The notes under the pieces are model-generated. The model made no database searches. It was not told the origin of the DNA and was given only the letters and a program-made list of their open reading frames with translations. Shown here piece after piece: positions 1 through 8,324 of a DNA stretch of 64,000 nucleotides. Positions within the stretch are counted from its first letter, which is position 1; every line of letters begins with the position of its first letter. Source of the DNA: Streptomyces sp. GESEQ-35 (GTDB lineage Bacteria; Actinomycetota; Actinomycetes; Streptomycetales; Streptomycetaceae); NCBI RefSeq assembly GCF_017948485.1, contig NZ_JAFFSX010000017.1, positions 1 to 64,000 on the forward strand. The letters run 5' to 3'. Position numbers and translations under genes: made by a program.

Positions 1-251
1 GGGCGGGCCGGCGAGACATCCAGCAGAGGTGCCAGATGGTCCAGGATACGGTCGGCCGCGGACTTCGGGACCCCGAACAGCGGCGCCACCAGCAACACGC
101 GGTCCGCCAGCGGTAGCCGCCAGGGGCGGCCCCGCTGAACGTCGCCACCACGGCGCCGCGCCAACGCCACCAGCTTGACGAACTGCACCTCTGTCAGCCC
201 GGAGAACGGCTCGATCCACTTCGGATCATCCGCTGAGATCACCCCACCCAT
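1..251 (-). pseudogene. IS5-group transposase, N-terminal fragment with internal deletion
   Basis: Reading leftward from an ATG at 251, the frame gives a protein starting MGGVISADDPKWIEPFSGL and continuing through a helix-turn-helix region (PLFGVPKSAADRILDHLAPLL). This is the N-terminal DNA-binding part of a common actinobacterial IS5-type transposase. The segment that normally links 'LADRVLLVA' to 'PLFGV' is missing about a dozen residues in frame, so this copy looks internally deleted as well as cut by the window edge. The DDE catalytic part would lie to the left of position 1. The assignment rests on recognising the family by eye; the exact IS name is not determined. Confidence 0.7.
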
Positions 252-343
252 GCCAGGCCAACGCACCAACCGCCCCACCGGTTACGGGACAACCTCTAAT
301 GTTAGCGGGAATGGCTCCGCTGTGGGGGTTCCCGCATGCGACG

Positions 344-402
344 TGTTGTTCCAGATACGTACGTTCTCGGCGGACACGACGCCTTCCGTGTCACCGGGCC
401 CC
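344..402 (-). pseudogene. Broken copy of the neighbouring I36 inhibitor gene
   Basis: The stretch 344-402 is a diverged copy of 727-790, which encodes the start of the mature I36 inhibitor. Read on the minus strand it gives GPVTRKASCPPRTYVSG, against GPALTGKASCPPKYVCVW in the intact gene. The frame cannot be continued on either side without shifts, and no start or signal peptide is present. It is best seen as a remnant of a tandem duplication of the inhibitor gene. Bases 252-343 and 403-473 hold nothing else I can recognise. Confidence 0.55.
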
Positions 403-473
403 TGACGTGGTGGCGACGGACGCGGTCGACTACTGGGTCATGTGCCCAGTCACCGCACGCATCCCGGCCTTCT

Positions 474-869
474 TCAGCATTCGCCACCCCACTGCGCATA
501 GTTGAGGACCACCCCAGAGGCGTAGGTCCGCTTGCTGTTCGGAGTGTCGCCGGGGTAATGCAGACAGCCCGATACTGCCTTTCCGCTCGGTCGGTAGGTG
601 TATTTGTAGCGGATGTGGTCGCCGCCCGGGTGCCGCTTTCCGTTGTTGAGGATGGAGAGGCCGTTGGCTGAGAACACGTCCTTGTTCAGGTCGCCTTCGG
701 ACTTCCACTTCGGCTTTCCGGAGAAGCTGTTGTTGTCCCACACGCACACGTACTTCGGCGGACATGACGCCTTCCCCGTCAACGCCGGTCCTTCCAGCGC
801 GGATGCGGCGCTCACGGTCGAGATGGTCATGAGACCGGCGGCGGCGAGCATGAGCGTTTTCCTGATCAT
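474..869 (-). CDS. Secreted peptidase inhibitor family I36 protein
   Basis: 131 residues. An N-terminal signal peptide (MIRKTLMLAAAGLMTISTV, then an Ala-rich cleavage region near residues 21-25) is followed by a small Cys-containing domain with the sequence KASCPPKYVCVWDNNSFSG and a later YASGVVLNYAQW motif. This spacing is that of the I36 (SMI-type) proteinase inhibitors and related crystallin-like secreted proteins of Streptomyces. The likely role is extracellular, inhibiting metallo- or serine peptidases, but this is inferred from family membership. It stands alone between transposon relics, with a degenerate partial copy of itself about 300 bp further left. A weak GAGGG-like ribosome site lies just before the ATG. 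Confidence 0.8.
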   Translation of the reverse strand: MIRKTLMLAAAGLMTISTVSAASALEGPALTGKASCPPKYVCVWDNNSFSGKPKWKSEGDLNKDVFSANGLSILNNGKRHPGGDHIRYKYTYRPSGKAVSGCLHYPGDTPNSKRTYASGVVLNYAQWGGEC

Positions 870-1031
870 TTACCCTCATTTCGCTTGGCTAGTGGAAACG
901 ACATGCGGGGACTTTACGGAGTAGTTGACCTGGGCAGAAAGGTGTTTCGGTCCTGCCCGAAACAGCAGTGCCTACTGCATCGGTGCGGTCAACGTGAGGC
1001 TCCCGAAGGATGGCGTCCCGCGAAGGACACC

Positions 1032-1439
1032 GTTCCCGACGACCGGGCACCCGACTGGCTGCACCACCCCACCCTCACCGGCCTGGAGCACGCCGCGTTC
1101 ACCGAGTTGCCGGCCGCGGTCGTGCAATACCTCCTCGACCACCCACCGATCAGCCCGCACCACAAGCGAGCCCGGCACCGGACCCTGCGGCGCGGGCCCC
1201 TGTCGCTGTCCGACCGACTGCTGGTCACCGTCATCCGCCACCGCTGGAAGACCCAGATCCGCGTCCTGACCGCCCTGCTCGGCTCACCCGCAGCCGCCGT
1301 CGGCGACGCCCTCCACGAGATCACCCCCATCCTGGAAGCCCTCGACCGCCGCGTTCGCCCAGCACCCATCACCGCACCCACCGCGAAAGACACCGCCAAC
1401 CTCATCGGCAAGACCGGCACGAAACCGCAGAGTTATTGA
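1032..1439 (+). pseudogene. ISAzo13-like transposase N-terminal fragment
   Basis: The open frame contains VPDDRAPDWLHHPTLTGLE, a basic linker, then a helix-turn-helix region (LSLSDRLLVTVIRHRWKTQI, then SPAAAVGDALHEI). It ends LIGKTGTKPQSY and stop. This is the layout of the N-terminal DNA-binding part of ISAzo13-like transposases; no DDE catalytic part follows. The frame is open further left to 885, but that part has no transposase likeness. I regard it as a fragment left by a decayed insertion rather than a working gene. The family assignment is by eye and moderately secure. Confidence 0.5.
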
Positions 1440-1487
1440 TCGACAGCTCCCAGGGTCATTGCATGATCGGGTTCTGTCCGGGTTCGT

Positions 1488-2173
1488 CAGGTAAGTCCGA
1501 GGGCTGATAGGGGCCGGTGGTAGTCGCGGGCGGCTCGGCGGAGGGCTGCGGCGATGTTGGTCTCGCCGTTCTGGCGGTGGACGCCGATGGCGAGGTTGCC
1601 GCAAGGAGGCCGTGGTGCGGGGTAGTTGGCCGGTGCGGATCTTGGAGTCGTCCTCGCGGTAGGTGCGGTCGCGGACGTGGCGCAGGAGGTTCACGGTGCC
1701 CCAGTGGTCACGGATCCACGCGGCGAGCTGGTCGCCGGATGCCTGGCCGGGGGCGAGACTGGTAATCAGGTAGACGCGCTCGATGGTCAGCTTCCCGGTG
1801 GACAACTCCCTTCACCAGCGCACGATCTGGAGGGCCTGGCGGGCGTCGGATAGTCGAGGTGGGCGAAGGCGGCTGTCTTCAGGCGGCGGATCTCGACGCG
1901 GTGGTGGGCACGGGTGCGGTCGTAGTGGTCCAGAGCGATGTCCCGCCAGGGCAGAGTGCGGACCCCTTCGTGGAGACCGGGGTGGTTCTTCTTCACGATC
2001 GCGAGGTAGTGGGCGCCCAGCATCCGCAGGTAGGCGCCGTGGTCGTGCTCAGTGTGCAGGGCATCGGCGGTGACCACGACATTGTCCAGGTCGAGGGTGT
2101 CCAGCAGCGGGGCAAAAGCGGGGATGGGCTCCTCCCGCCCAGGCGCCTCCCGCATCAACACCCGCAAGGTCAA
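1488..2173 (-). pseudogene. ISAs1-family transposase, frameshifted and 5'-truncated
   Basis: Two overlapping minus-strand frames together give the C-terminal two thirds of an ISAs1 transposase. The first (from 2173) has NVVVTADALHTEHDHGAYL and AIVKKNHPGLHEGVRTLPW. After a frameshift near 1810 the second has STGKLTIERVYLITSL, ASGDQLAAWIRDHWG and VRDRTYREDDSKIRTG, and after another shift near 1630 the original end (RPLSALGLT then stop at 1488) can still be read. The N-terminal part with the first catalytic Asp is missing. At least two frameshifts make it a clear pseudogene. The left boundary abuts the ISAzo13-like relic, so these elements are nested or adjacent old insertions. Confidence 0.75.
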
Positions 2174-2438
2174 ATGGGGGCAGCTCCATCTCAGGGAGCC
2201 CTTGACCTGCGTCGACCTGCGGTCTCGTCGTTCGCGGTGCTCGGGTCAGCCGGGCGCGGTCCGTCGGGCGAACCGGCGAAAGCCCCGACATGGGACGCAT
2301 GTTCGGGTAGTCGCCCGACCTACAACTCCGCCCTCCGGCTGCTTCTCGCGCCCAGCCGCCGAGTTGGGCAAGAGCCCGGCTCAGCACCTCCCTGAGATGG
2401 AGCCGCGCCCAACCAGGTAAGAGGCGTGTGACGCCAAC

Positions 2439-3404
2439 TCAGCCCACCAGCACTCCGGTGAGCAGATGGCTCCCGAGTTGGGTGAGCGTGTGGTGCATGC
2501 GGTGACGTTCCCTGGTGCTGGCGACGAGTCCGGCGCGGCGCAGCACGGAGGCGTGCTCGCTCGCGGAGGACAGAGAGACTCCGGCGCAGCGCGCCAACTC
2601 GCCAGTTGTGCGGGGCTCTTGGAGTGCCTGCAGGACTGCCGCCCGGGTGTGGCCGAGCAGCGGCGCCAGCCTGGCGCCCGGGGCGGCGAGCGCCTCGGGG
2701 CAGGGCGGTCGGGCGGGATAGACCAGGACCGGCCACAGGGCCTCGTCCAGGAGGGCCACCGGCGTGTGGCGGCAGAAATAGGAGGGCACGAGCAGCAGTC
2801 CGCGCCCCTGAAGGTGCACGTCCCGTTCGACGGGGTAGTCGGCGGACAGGACCGGGGGCTGCCAGCGCAGCACGGGCGCGAAGGTGCGCAGCATCTCTTC
2901 GGTGCCGAGGCGGCTTTGGGTTTCGGTCCGGTGGCGCCGGTCGCCCTCGATGTGGGAGGCGATGTCCTGCCAGGCGGGCTCGAGGACGGAGGCGTGGTAC
3001 TCGCGCAGGGCCCGGCCCAGGCGGTGCAGGGTGCCCGCTTGGCCGTCGGCCAGTTGCCGGGCCCAGTGTGGCAGCGGATTGCGGGCCGACAGCAGCCCGA
3101 GTTCGGTGCGCAGTTGGCGACGCGGAGTGGCGAGCACAGCGTCGATCCCGCACTCCAGCCCGCCCGACGCCTCGGCGGGAGTGAGGAAGTCCGGGAAGTA
3201 GCCGCGCGGTGGCATCAGCGGCGACAGCATCCGCAGCGCGCGCACACCGCGCTCGCACCTGCGGCGCCGCCAGTCGTCGAGCACCGGTTCCCGCCTCTTC
3301 TCGCGGAGTTGGTGCAGGCTCAGGACGGTTTCCCATAATGGGTCCGGTTCCTCGGCGATCCTGGTGCGGGCCAAGTCTCCGGCGCTGAAGTGGATACGCA
3401 GCAC
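2439..3404 (-). CDS. ArsR-like winged-helix transcriptional regulator
   Basis: 321 residues from the GTG at 3404, preceded by a GGGGGA ribosome site; the frame is open back to an ATG at 3476, but that start has no such site. The N-terminal two thirds (starting VLRIHFSAGDLARTRI) is the conserved ligand/dimer region of a large actinobacterial group of ArsR-type regulators. The last about 80 residues (LGHTRAAVLQALQE, TTGELARCAGVSLSSASEHA, LRRAGLVASTRE) form a winged helix with a clear recognition helix. It probably represses or activates a nearby or unlinked exporter, which is the usual theme in this group, but no target is visible. It is divergent from the TetR gene at 3593 with about 190 bp between them, which must hold both promoters. 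Confidence 0.75.
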   Translation of the reverse strand: MLRIHFSAGDLARTRIAEEPDPLWETVLSLHQLREKRREPVLDDWRRRRCERGVRALRMLSPLMPPRGYFPDFLTPAEASGGLECGIDAVLATPRRQLRTELGLLSARNPLPHWARQLADGQAGTLHRLGRALREYHASVLEPAWQDIASHIEGDRRHRTETQSRLGTEEMLRTFAPVLRWQPPVLSADYPVERDVHLQGRGLLLVPSYFCRHTPVALLDEALWPVLVYPARPPCPEALAAPGARLAPLLGHTRAAVLQALQEPRTTGELARCAGVSLSSASEHASVLRRAGLVASTRERHRMHHTLTQLGSHLLTGVLVG

Positions 3405-3592
3405 GGCTTCCCCCGATAGTCCGCTACGGCGTTTCTGTGACGTACGTGCCCCGGACCGTCTGACGAGCCGGAGCATGACTGCTCGATTTTGGGACCATAG
3501 TGGTGAGAACCGCAGTTCTCAAGCCGACGCTAGGGTGAGGCAGATGCTGACGCCGATTTCAGGACACGCGTGTTGGACGAGGCAGGCGGACC

Positions 3593-4150
3593 ATGGCTGA
3601 CACAATGCGCGCTCATGTGGTCGCGGTCGCCGATGAGTTGTTCTACGCCCATGGTGTCCAGGCCGTGACGATGCGGCGCGTCCGGGACACAGCGGGGGTG
3701 CCGCTGAAGCGGCTCTATCAGATGTTCCCGTCCAAGGACACGCTGCTGGCGGCCTGCCTCGCCCGCCGCGACCTGACGGCTCGCGCGGCGATCGGGCAAC
3801 GGATCGGCGCGATCGAGGATCCGGTGGCCAAGGCCCTCGCCCCCTTCGACTTTCTGAACGACTGGTTTCGCCAACCAGGCTTCCACGGCTGCGTGTTCGC
3901 CGGCGCGTTCGGGGAAGCGGGCGCCGCATCACCGATCGTCGTCACCGCGGTGCAAACACACAAGCAGGCCCTGCTTGAGCTGCTGACCGAACTGGTGGCG
4001 AAGACCGGCATACGGGACGCGGACGCGGTGGGGGCGCAGTTGGCGGTGCTGTTCGACGGGGCGATGGCCATAGCCACATTCACCGGCGACACCGACGCCG
4101 CGCTCCACGCTCGTCGGGCGGCACAGGCTGTGCTCGACACCGCGACCTGA
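3593..4150 (+). CDS. TetR/AcrR family transcriptional regulator
   Basis: 185 residues. The N-terminal 50 residues form the TetR helix-turn-helix (VADELFYAHGVQAVTM, then DTAGVPLKRLYQMFPSKDTLL). The C-terminal part is all helical, with FDFLNDWFRQPGFHGCVFAGAF, the pattern found in TetR proteins with a ligand pocket of the TetR_C_33 type. Start ATG at 3593 follows a GGCGGACC stretch. It is divergent from the ArsR-like gene and has no obvious downstream partner on its strand before the secreted propeller gene. Ligand and targets are unknown. Confidence 0.8.
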   Translation: MADTMRAHVVAVADELFYAHGVQAVTMRRVRDTAGVPLKRLYQMFPSKDTLLAACLARRDLTARAAIGQRIGAIEDPVAKALAPFDFLNDWFRQPGFHGCVFAGAFGEAGAASPIVVTAVQTHKQALLELLTELVAKTGIRDADAVGAQLAVLFDGAMAIATFTGDTDAALHARRAAQAVLDTAT

Positions 4151-4425
4151 TCTCGGCTTGTCTCTCAACCCCCGGTCCGGGCTCTGGCACGGTGGAACGA
4201 CGCCAAAGACGACGGCGAGCTCACGCTCACCGACGCCCTCGACCGACTCGCCCAGCCGTAGCCCGTGGCCATGCCGTCGCCAACTCCGCCTGCTGCACCC
4301 ATCGTCCGACGACGCTGCTGTTTTGTGTGAGCGGTTGTGCTTACCTCTCCGTACCCCCGGTACGTACCAAGTGCAGTGCCCACGGCGATCCCGTGGGCGC
4401 ACCCATCGTCGACGGACAGGAACGG

Positions 4426-5343
4426 ATGGACTCAATGATGAGATCTAGATCTAGGACCGCGACGCGACTCCCGCTCGACCGTCCCGCCCGCTCGCTCAGC
4501 AGACGCGGGCGCGCGCTGGGTGTGGCGCTGGCCCTCGGCGCGTTACTGGCGTCAGGGGCGACAATGAGCCTCGCTGCTCCGGCAGTTGCCGCGGCGGGTG
4601 ACGTCAAGTGCCCGTCCACGGATTGCGTGCGGATCGCGCCGGCGGCCGGCTCCCCGGTCGCCATCGCCCCCGACAACGCCGGCGCGGTGTATCTGGCGTA
4701 CTCGGGAGGCGATCTGCTCAAGCTCGATCTGGCCAGCGGAGCGCTCGACACGGTCACCACCGGTCTCGGCAACCTCCGGGGAGTGGCCGTCGCCGGCGGC
4801 AGCGCGTACATCACCAACTTCGACGGCATGCTTCAACAGGTCGACCTCGCCACGGGCAGTCGCCGTACCCTGGCGGCCGGCCTGCCCTCGCTCTTCGGCG
4901 TGGCCCGCTTCGGCACCACCACCTATGTCACCGACGGCAACGGAGAGATCGTCGCCGTCCCGGACGGCGGTACCGCACGAGTGGTGGCCACGGGGCTCGG
5001 CTTCTCCTATGGCCTCGCGTTCGACAAGGCGGGACTCGCCTACACCGCGGACATGATGACCGGCCGCATTCTGCAGACGAACGTGGCCACCGGTACGACG
5101 CGTGTGCTGGCCAGCCAGGCCTACGAACCTACGTCGATCTCGGTCGGCGGCGACGGTCTGGTCTACTTCATGGTCGCCGGCGAGGTGAAGCGGGTGAACG
5201 CCGCCACCGGGGTGCAGTCCCACGTCACCAACATCGTCGGGATCAACACCTTCAGCTTCTCACTGGCGGCGTCCGGGGACGCGTACACCACCGGTAGTGG
5301 CAGCGACGGTCTGTGGCGGATCGCCGGCCTGACGTCGCGATGA
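4426..5343 (+). CDS. Secreted NHL/SMP-30-like beta-propeller protein
   Basis: 305 residues from the ATG at 4426, which has GGACAGGAA just upstream; the frame is open further left but without a ribosome site. A long signal peptide with a twin-Arg stretch (RSLSRRGRALGVALALGALL) ends near an Ala-rich cleavage site around residue 55. The rest is a repeated pattern of about 40 residues (GLGNLRGVAVAGGSAYITNF, GLGFSYGLAFDKAGLAYTAD) typical of six-bladed NHL/SMP-30 propellers. Such secreted proteins may bind or cleave small molecules (lactones, virginiamycin-B-lyase-like), but I see no diagnostic catalytic residues. It is followed by a strong terminator and a convergent gene. Confidence 0.65.
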   Translation: MDSMMRSRSRTATRLPLDRPARSLSRRGRALGVALALGALLASGATMSLAAPAVAAAGDVKCPSTDCVRIAPAAGSPVAIAPDNAGAVYLAYSGGDLLKLDLASGALDTVTTGLGNLRGVAVAGGSAYITNFDGMLQQVDLATGSRRTLAAGLPSLFGVARFGTTTYVTDGNGEIVAVPDGGTARVVATGLGFSYGLAFDKAGLAYTADMMTGRILQTNVATGTTRVLASQAYEPTSISVGGDGLVYFMVAGEVKRVNAATGVQSHVTNIVGINTFSFSLAASGDAYTTGSGSDGLWRIAGLTSR

Positions 5344-5353
5344 GGCGGTAGGC

Positions 5354-5389
5354 ATCTCGCGCCGGTGGTCCGGAACTCCGGCGCGAGAT
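5354..5389. terminator. Bidirectional hairpin terminator
   Basis: A perfect 12-bp inverted repeat (ATCTCGCGCCGG and its complement) with a 12-base loop sits between the converging ends of the propeller gene (5343) and the DUF4157 gene (5429). It has no long T-run, as is usual for Streptomyces terminators. Confidence 0.75.
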
Positions 5390-5428
5390 CGCATCCGATG
5401 GGTGCCGCCCCGCCGGCCGGGAAAGCTC

Positions 5429-8182
5429 CTACTCGCTGCCCGGGAGTCCGAGGAGGTGGTCGACGAAGCTCTTGTAGGCGTTGGCATTCCTGTAGTCCGA
5501 TGTGAGCTTCTTTTCGCTGCTCTTCAGATCGGGGGCGAGCTCGGTCTTCATCAGGAAGTCGCGCAGGTGCTGTCCGCCGATCCAGCGGCCGAGGTCCTTG
5601 GTGGCGGAGGCCCTGTCGCTGAAGGCGCCCATCTTGTCTTCCTGCTGCATACTCTGCAGAGCTGCCGCCGCGGCCTTGAACTGGGGCTGGCCGGGGCCCG
5701 GTGTGCCCCGCTGGTCGTAGTCCCGGCTGACGGCGGCGATGCTGTCGATGTCCGGCTGCTTGACCCCGGCGCCGACGTACAGCGATTGCCGGAAAGCCTT
5801 GCTCTGCTCCATGCCGATGCTCTCGTACATGATGGTCTTGCCGGCTGACAGTGCCTCGGAGGTGCTCTGGTTGCCGGTCGTCATCACGATCGGCTCGCTC
5901 GCCTTGATCAGTGTCAGCATGTCGTCGTGCGGGACCCGGTCGGTCGTGATCCAGTGCATCGCCTTGCCGGCGCCGCCGGTGTCCTGGACCGTGATCGTCG
6001 GGGCTTCTCTCTGGGAGGACACCTCCACCAGCCGGACCTTGGCCACCCCGAGCCGCGCGAGGTCGCGCTTTACGGTGTCGTCGAGCGCCGGCATCTGGTT
6101 AGGCGAGGACTGGACGACGTGCACGTCGTTGTTGTTGCCGTTCTCGACCTCGGCGACGGTGAGCGCGAACCGTATCGCGCTCTTGTTGGAGTAGGCGAAG
6201 TACAGGCGGGAAGTGGCGGCGGCGGCATACTGCTTCGCCGCCTGCTCCTGGTCCTCCGGGAAGAGCGCGGTCAGTAGGTCTTTGGACTTCAGCGCCTGGA
6301 GGTTCTCCAGCCGGGCGGCACGCTTGTTCTCCTCGCCCGCAATGCTGTCCTGGTTCTGTTTGTAGGCCCGCAGGCCGGCGTCGAAGGTGATGCCGACCTC
6401 TCCCGCACCGAGTCCGGTGGTGTGGCCGGTCCCGGCGGCGCCCGGCGGCAGGGACTCCTTCTTGGAGTACTCGGTCATCGCGGAGACCGTACTGCCCCAA
6501 TTGCTGACGCTCTTCTGGAAGTTCTTGGTCGCGGCCAGCTGCGGAGCGACGATCGCGTGGGTGGGGGCCTCGCCGGAAGCGAGTTGCGGAGCGTCGGGAG
6601 TGACGCCGTCGAGCACCGTGAAGGGGTGGCCGGAGTCCTCGAAGACACCCGGCTGCTTCTTGTGCGCTGCCGCGGCGGTCAGCAGTGCGATGTCGTTCTT
6701 GTTCGCCTCGGTCCGCGGGAAGTTCTCGCGGAGCGCGTCGGCGGTTTTGACGCCGAGCATCAGGTCGCCCTTGCCCTGGGCCTCATGGGTGAAGACCGCG
6801 ATGGGTGCCCGGCCGGTCCACTCCAGGCAGCTGTAGAGCTGGTCGATGAGGTGCGGCATGACCTGGTTCTTGTTGTTGATCTTCACGGAGCCGGCCATCT
6901 GCTTGTACACCGTCTCGTTCAACTGGCTTGCGGCCCGTCGGCGCAGGTACTTGCGGGGAGCGGCCCGCTCCTGCTCCAGTTCGCCCCGCGCCTGCGCGGA
7001 GTTCGCCGCGAAGCCCTCCACCGAGACCTGCTCGGCGACCCCCTTCTCCCGCTCCTCGACCGGCGCCGGAGGCTCGGTGGTGTGGACGTGCGGTGCCGGG
7101 GCCGGCGTCGGGGGGATCTGCTGCTGGGTGGCCGCGGAGGTCGACTGCTGCCCGGCCATGGTGAGCCTGGCCGGTTTGGGGTTGGGCTTGGGCACCGGCC
7201 GCGGGGGGCGGGGCGAGGTGGTCGACGCCGGGGTGGTGGACTCCGCAGTGGTGGGCGCCGCCGTGGTGGACGCCGGAACAATCCCCGGAGCCGATGTGTC
7301 CCCGGTCTGCTGCGGCGGCTGGAGACCCAGCGCCGACGCGAGGGCGCCGAGACTGTCGTAGGGCGTGGCGCCGGTACGTGCCGCGTTGACCTCACTCCGC
7401 TTCGGCGTCGACCCCGGGACCTGTTGCTTCAGCTCCCTGATCGCCTGAGCGGTGTCGTAACCCTTCAGGCCGCCTTGGAAGACCCGCTGCACGGGGAGCG
7501 ACGACGCGGAGTCCCCACCGCCCGGCGCTGAGGGTGCGTCGGCGTCCGAGTGGGCGCTCTGTGGGGCGGGGCGGCTCATCACCCGACGGGCGCTGGCCTC
7601 CGCCTCCCGCTCGAACCGGTCGGAAGGGTCCGACACTCGCAGGCCCGCACCGTTGTCAGTGCCGGCGACCTGCCCCTGCCGCTGCTGAATGACGTGCGTC
7701 AGCTCGTGCGCCAGGGTGTGCTTGTCGGCTCCGCCCTCGCCGACGACCACATGGCTGCCCGAGGTGTAGGCGCTGGCGCCGACTTCGGCGGCGGAGGCCT
7801 TCGCGGCGCCGTCGGTGTGGATGCGGACGTCGGAGAAGTCCGCTCCGAGGCGGGATTCCATGTCGGTGCGGGCGGCGTCGTCCAGGGGCCGGCCGGGGGC
7901 GCGCAGGACGTTGTGGACGGCGGAGCGCTGTACGGAGGGCTGTGCCGTGCTCTGGTGGCCGCAACTGTCGCTGTGCTGGTGCTCCTCGCGGGCCTGCTGC
8001 TGGCCGGCCTGGCGGAGCATCTGGACCACGGCTGCGTTACCCACCGTGCTCTGGAGCGCGAGCAGATCCTGCGGCGCTGACACGTCCCATCCCTGTGCGG
8101 CGGACGACGCTTCTCGCGTGGCGGCGGGGGCCTGGTCCGGCGCCCTCTCCTCGCCTGGCTTGTTGTTGCGTTGCGTCCGCAC
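5429..8182 (-). CDS. DUF4157 protein, probable contractile-injection-system cargo/toxin
   Basis: 917 residues with no signal peptide. Residues about 90-170 form a DUF4157 domain (LRAPGRPLDDAARTDMESRL, DFSDVRIHTDGAAKASAAEV, then the metallopeptidase-like HTLAHELTHVIQQRQG with HExxH). This domain marks cargo of extracellular contractile injection systems and similar particles. A long Pro/Thr/Ala-rich low-complexity linker follows (about residues 230-400). The C-terminal about 500 residues are a separate folded domain (KGDLMLGVKTADALRENFP, HWITTDRVPHDDMLTLIKAS, VMTTGNQSTSEALSAGKTIM), which to my eye has a GT-B glycosyltransferase-like ring. I infer a modular effector with an unknown, possibly sugar-transferring, C-terminal activity. 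No sheath, baseplate or immunity gene is visible nearby. Confidence 0.65.
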   Translation of the reverse strand: MRTQRNNKPGEERAPDQAPAATREASSAAQGWDVSAPQDLLALQSTVGNAAVVQMLRQAGQQQAREEHQHSDSCGHQSTAQPSVQRSAVHNVLRAPGRPLDDAARTDMESRLGADFSDVRIHTDGAAKASAAEVGASAYTSGSHVVVGEGGADKHTLAHELTHVIQQRQGQVAGTDNGAGLRVSDPSDRFEREAEASARRVMSRPAPQSAHSDADAPSAPGGGDSASSLPVQRVFQGGLKGYDTAQAIRELKQQVPGSTPKRSEVNAARTGATPYDSLGALASALGLQPPQQTGDTSAPGIVPASTTAAPTTAESTTPASTTSPRPPRPVPKPNPKPARLTMAGQQSTSAATQQQIPPTPAPAPHVHTTEPPAPVEEREKGVAEQVSVEGFAANSAQARGELEQERAAPRKYLRRRAASQLNETVYKQMAGSVKINNKNQVMPHLIDQLYSCLEWTGRAPIAVFTHEAQGKGDLMLGVKTADALRENFPRTEANKNDIALLTAAAAHKKQPGVFEDSGHPFTVLDGVTPDAPQLASGEAPTHAIVAPQLAATKNFQKSVSNWGSTVSAMTEYSKKESLPPGAAGTGHTTGLGAGEVGITFDAGLRAYKQNQDSIAGEENKRAARLENLQALKSKDLLTALFPEDQEQAAKQYAAAATSRLYFAYSNKSAIRFALTVAEVENGNNNDVHVVQSSPNQMPALDDTVKRDLARLGVAKVRLVEVSSQREAPTITVQDTGGAGKAMHWITTDRVPHDDMLTLIKASEPIVMTTGNQSTSEALSAGKTIMYESIGMEQSKAFRQSLYVGAGVKQPDIDSIAAVSRDYDQRGTPGPGQPQFKAAAAALQSMQQEDKMGAFSDRASATKDLGRWIGGQHLRDFLMKTELAPDLKSSEKKLTSDYRNANAYKSFVDHLLGLPGSE

Positions 8183-8270
8183 TGAGCACTCATCCCCACG
8201 GTTGACGTCGCGAACTTCCTTGATACACGCGGGTGGTGGTGCACGGCGAAGGCTGTGGGGGCAAACATTG

Positions 8271-8297
8271 GCGCCCGATCGGGCAACGACCGGGCGC
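8271..8297 (-). terminator. Hairpin after the monooxygenase gene
   Basis: GCGCCCG and CGGGCGC flank a 13-base spacer about 30 bp beyond the monooxygenase stop at 8325. It separates that operon from the DUF4157 gene, whose promoter must also lie in 8183-8324. Confidence 0.45.
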
Positions 8298-8324
8298 GCG
8301 GGAGATCAGTGCGCGTGTCTTGAG

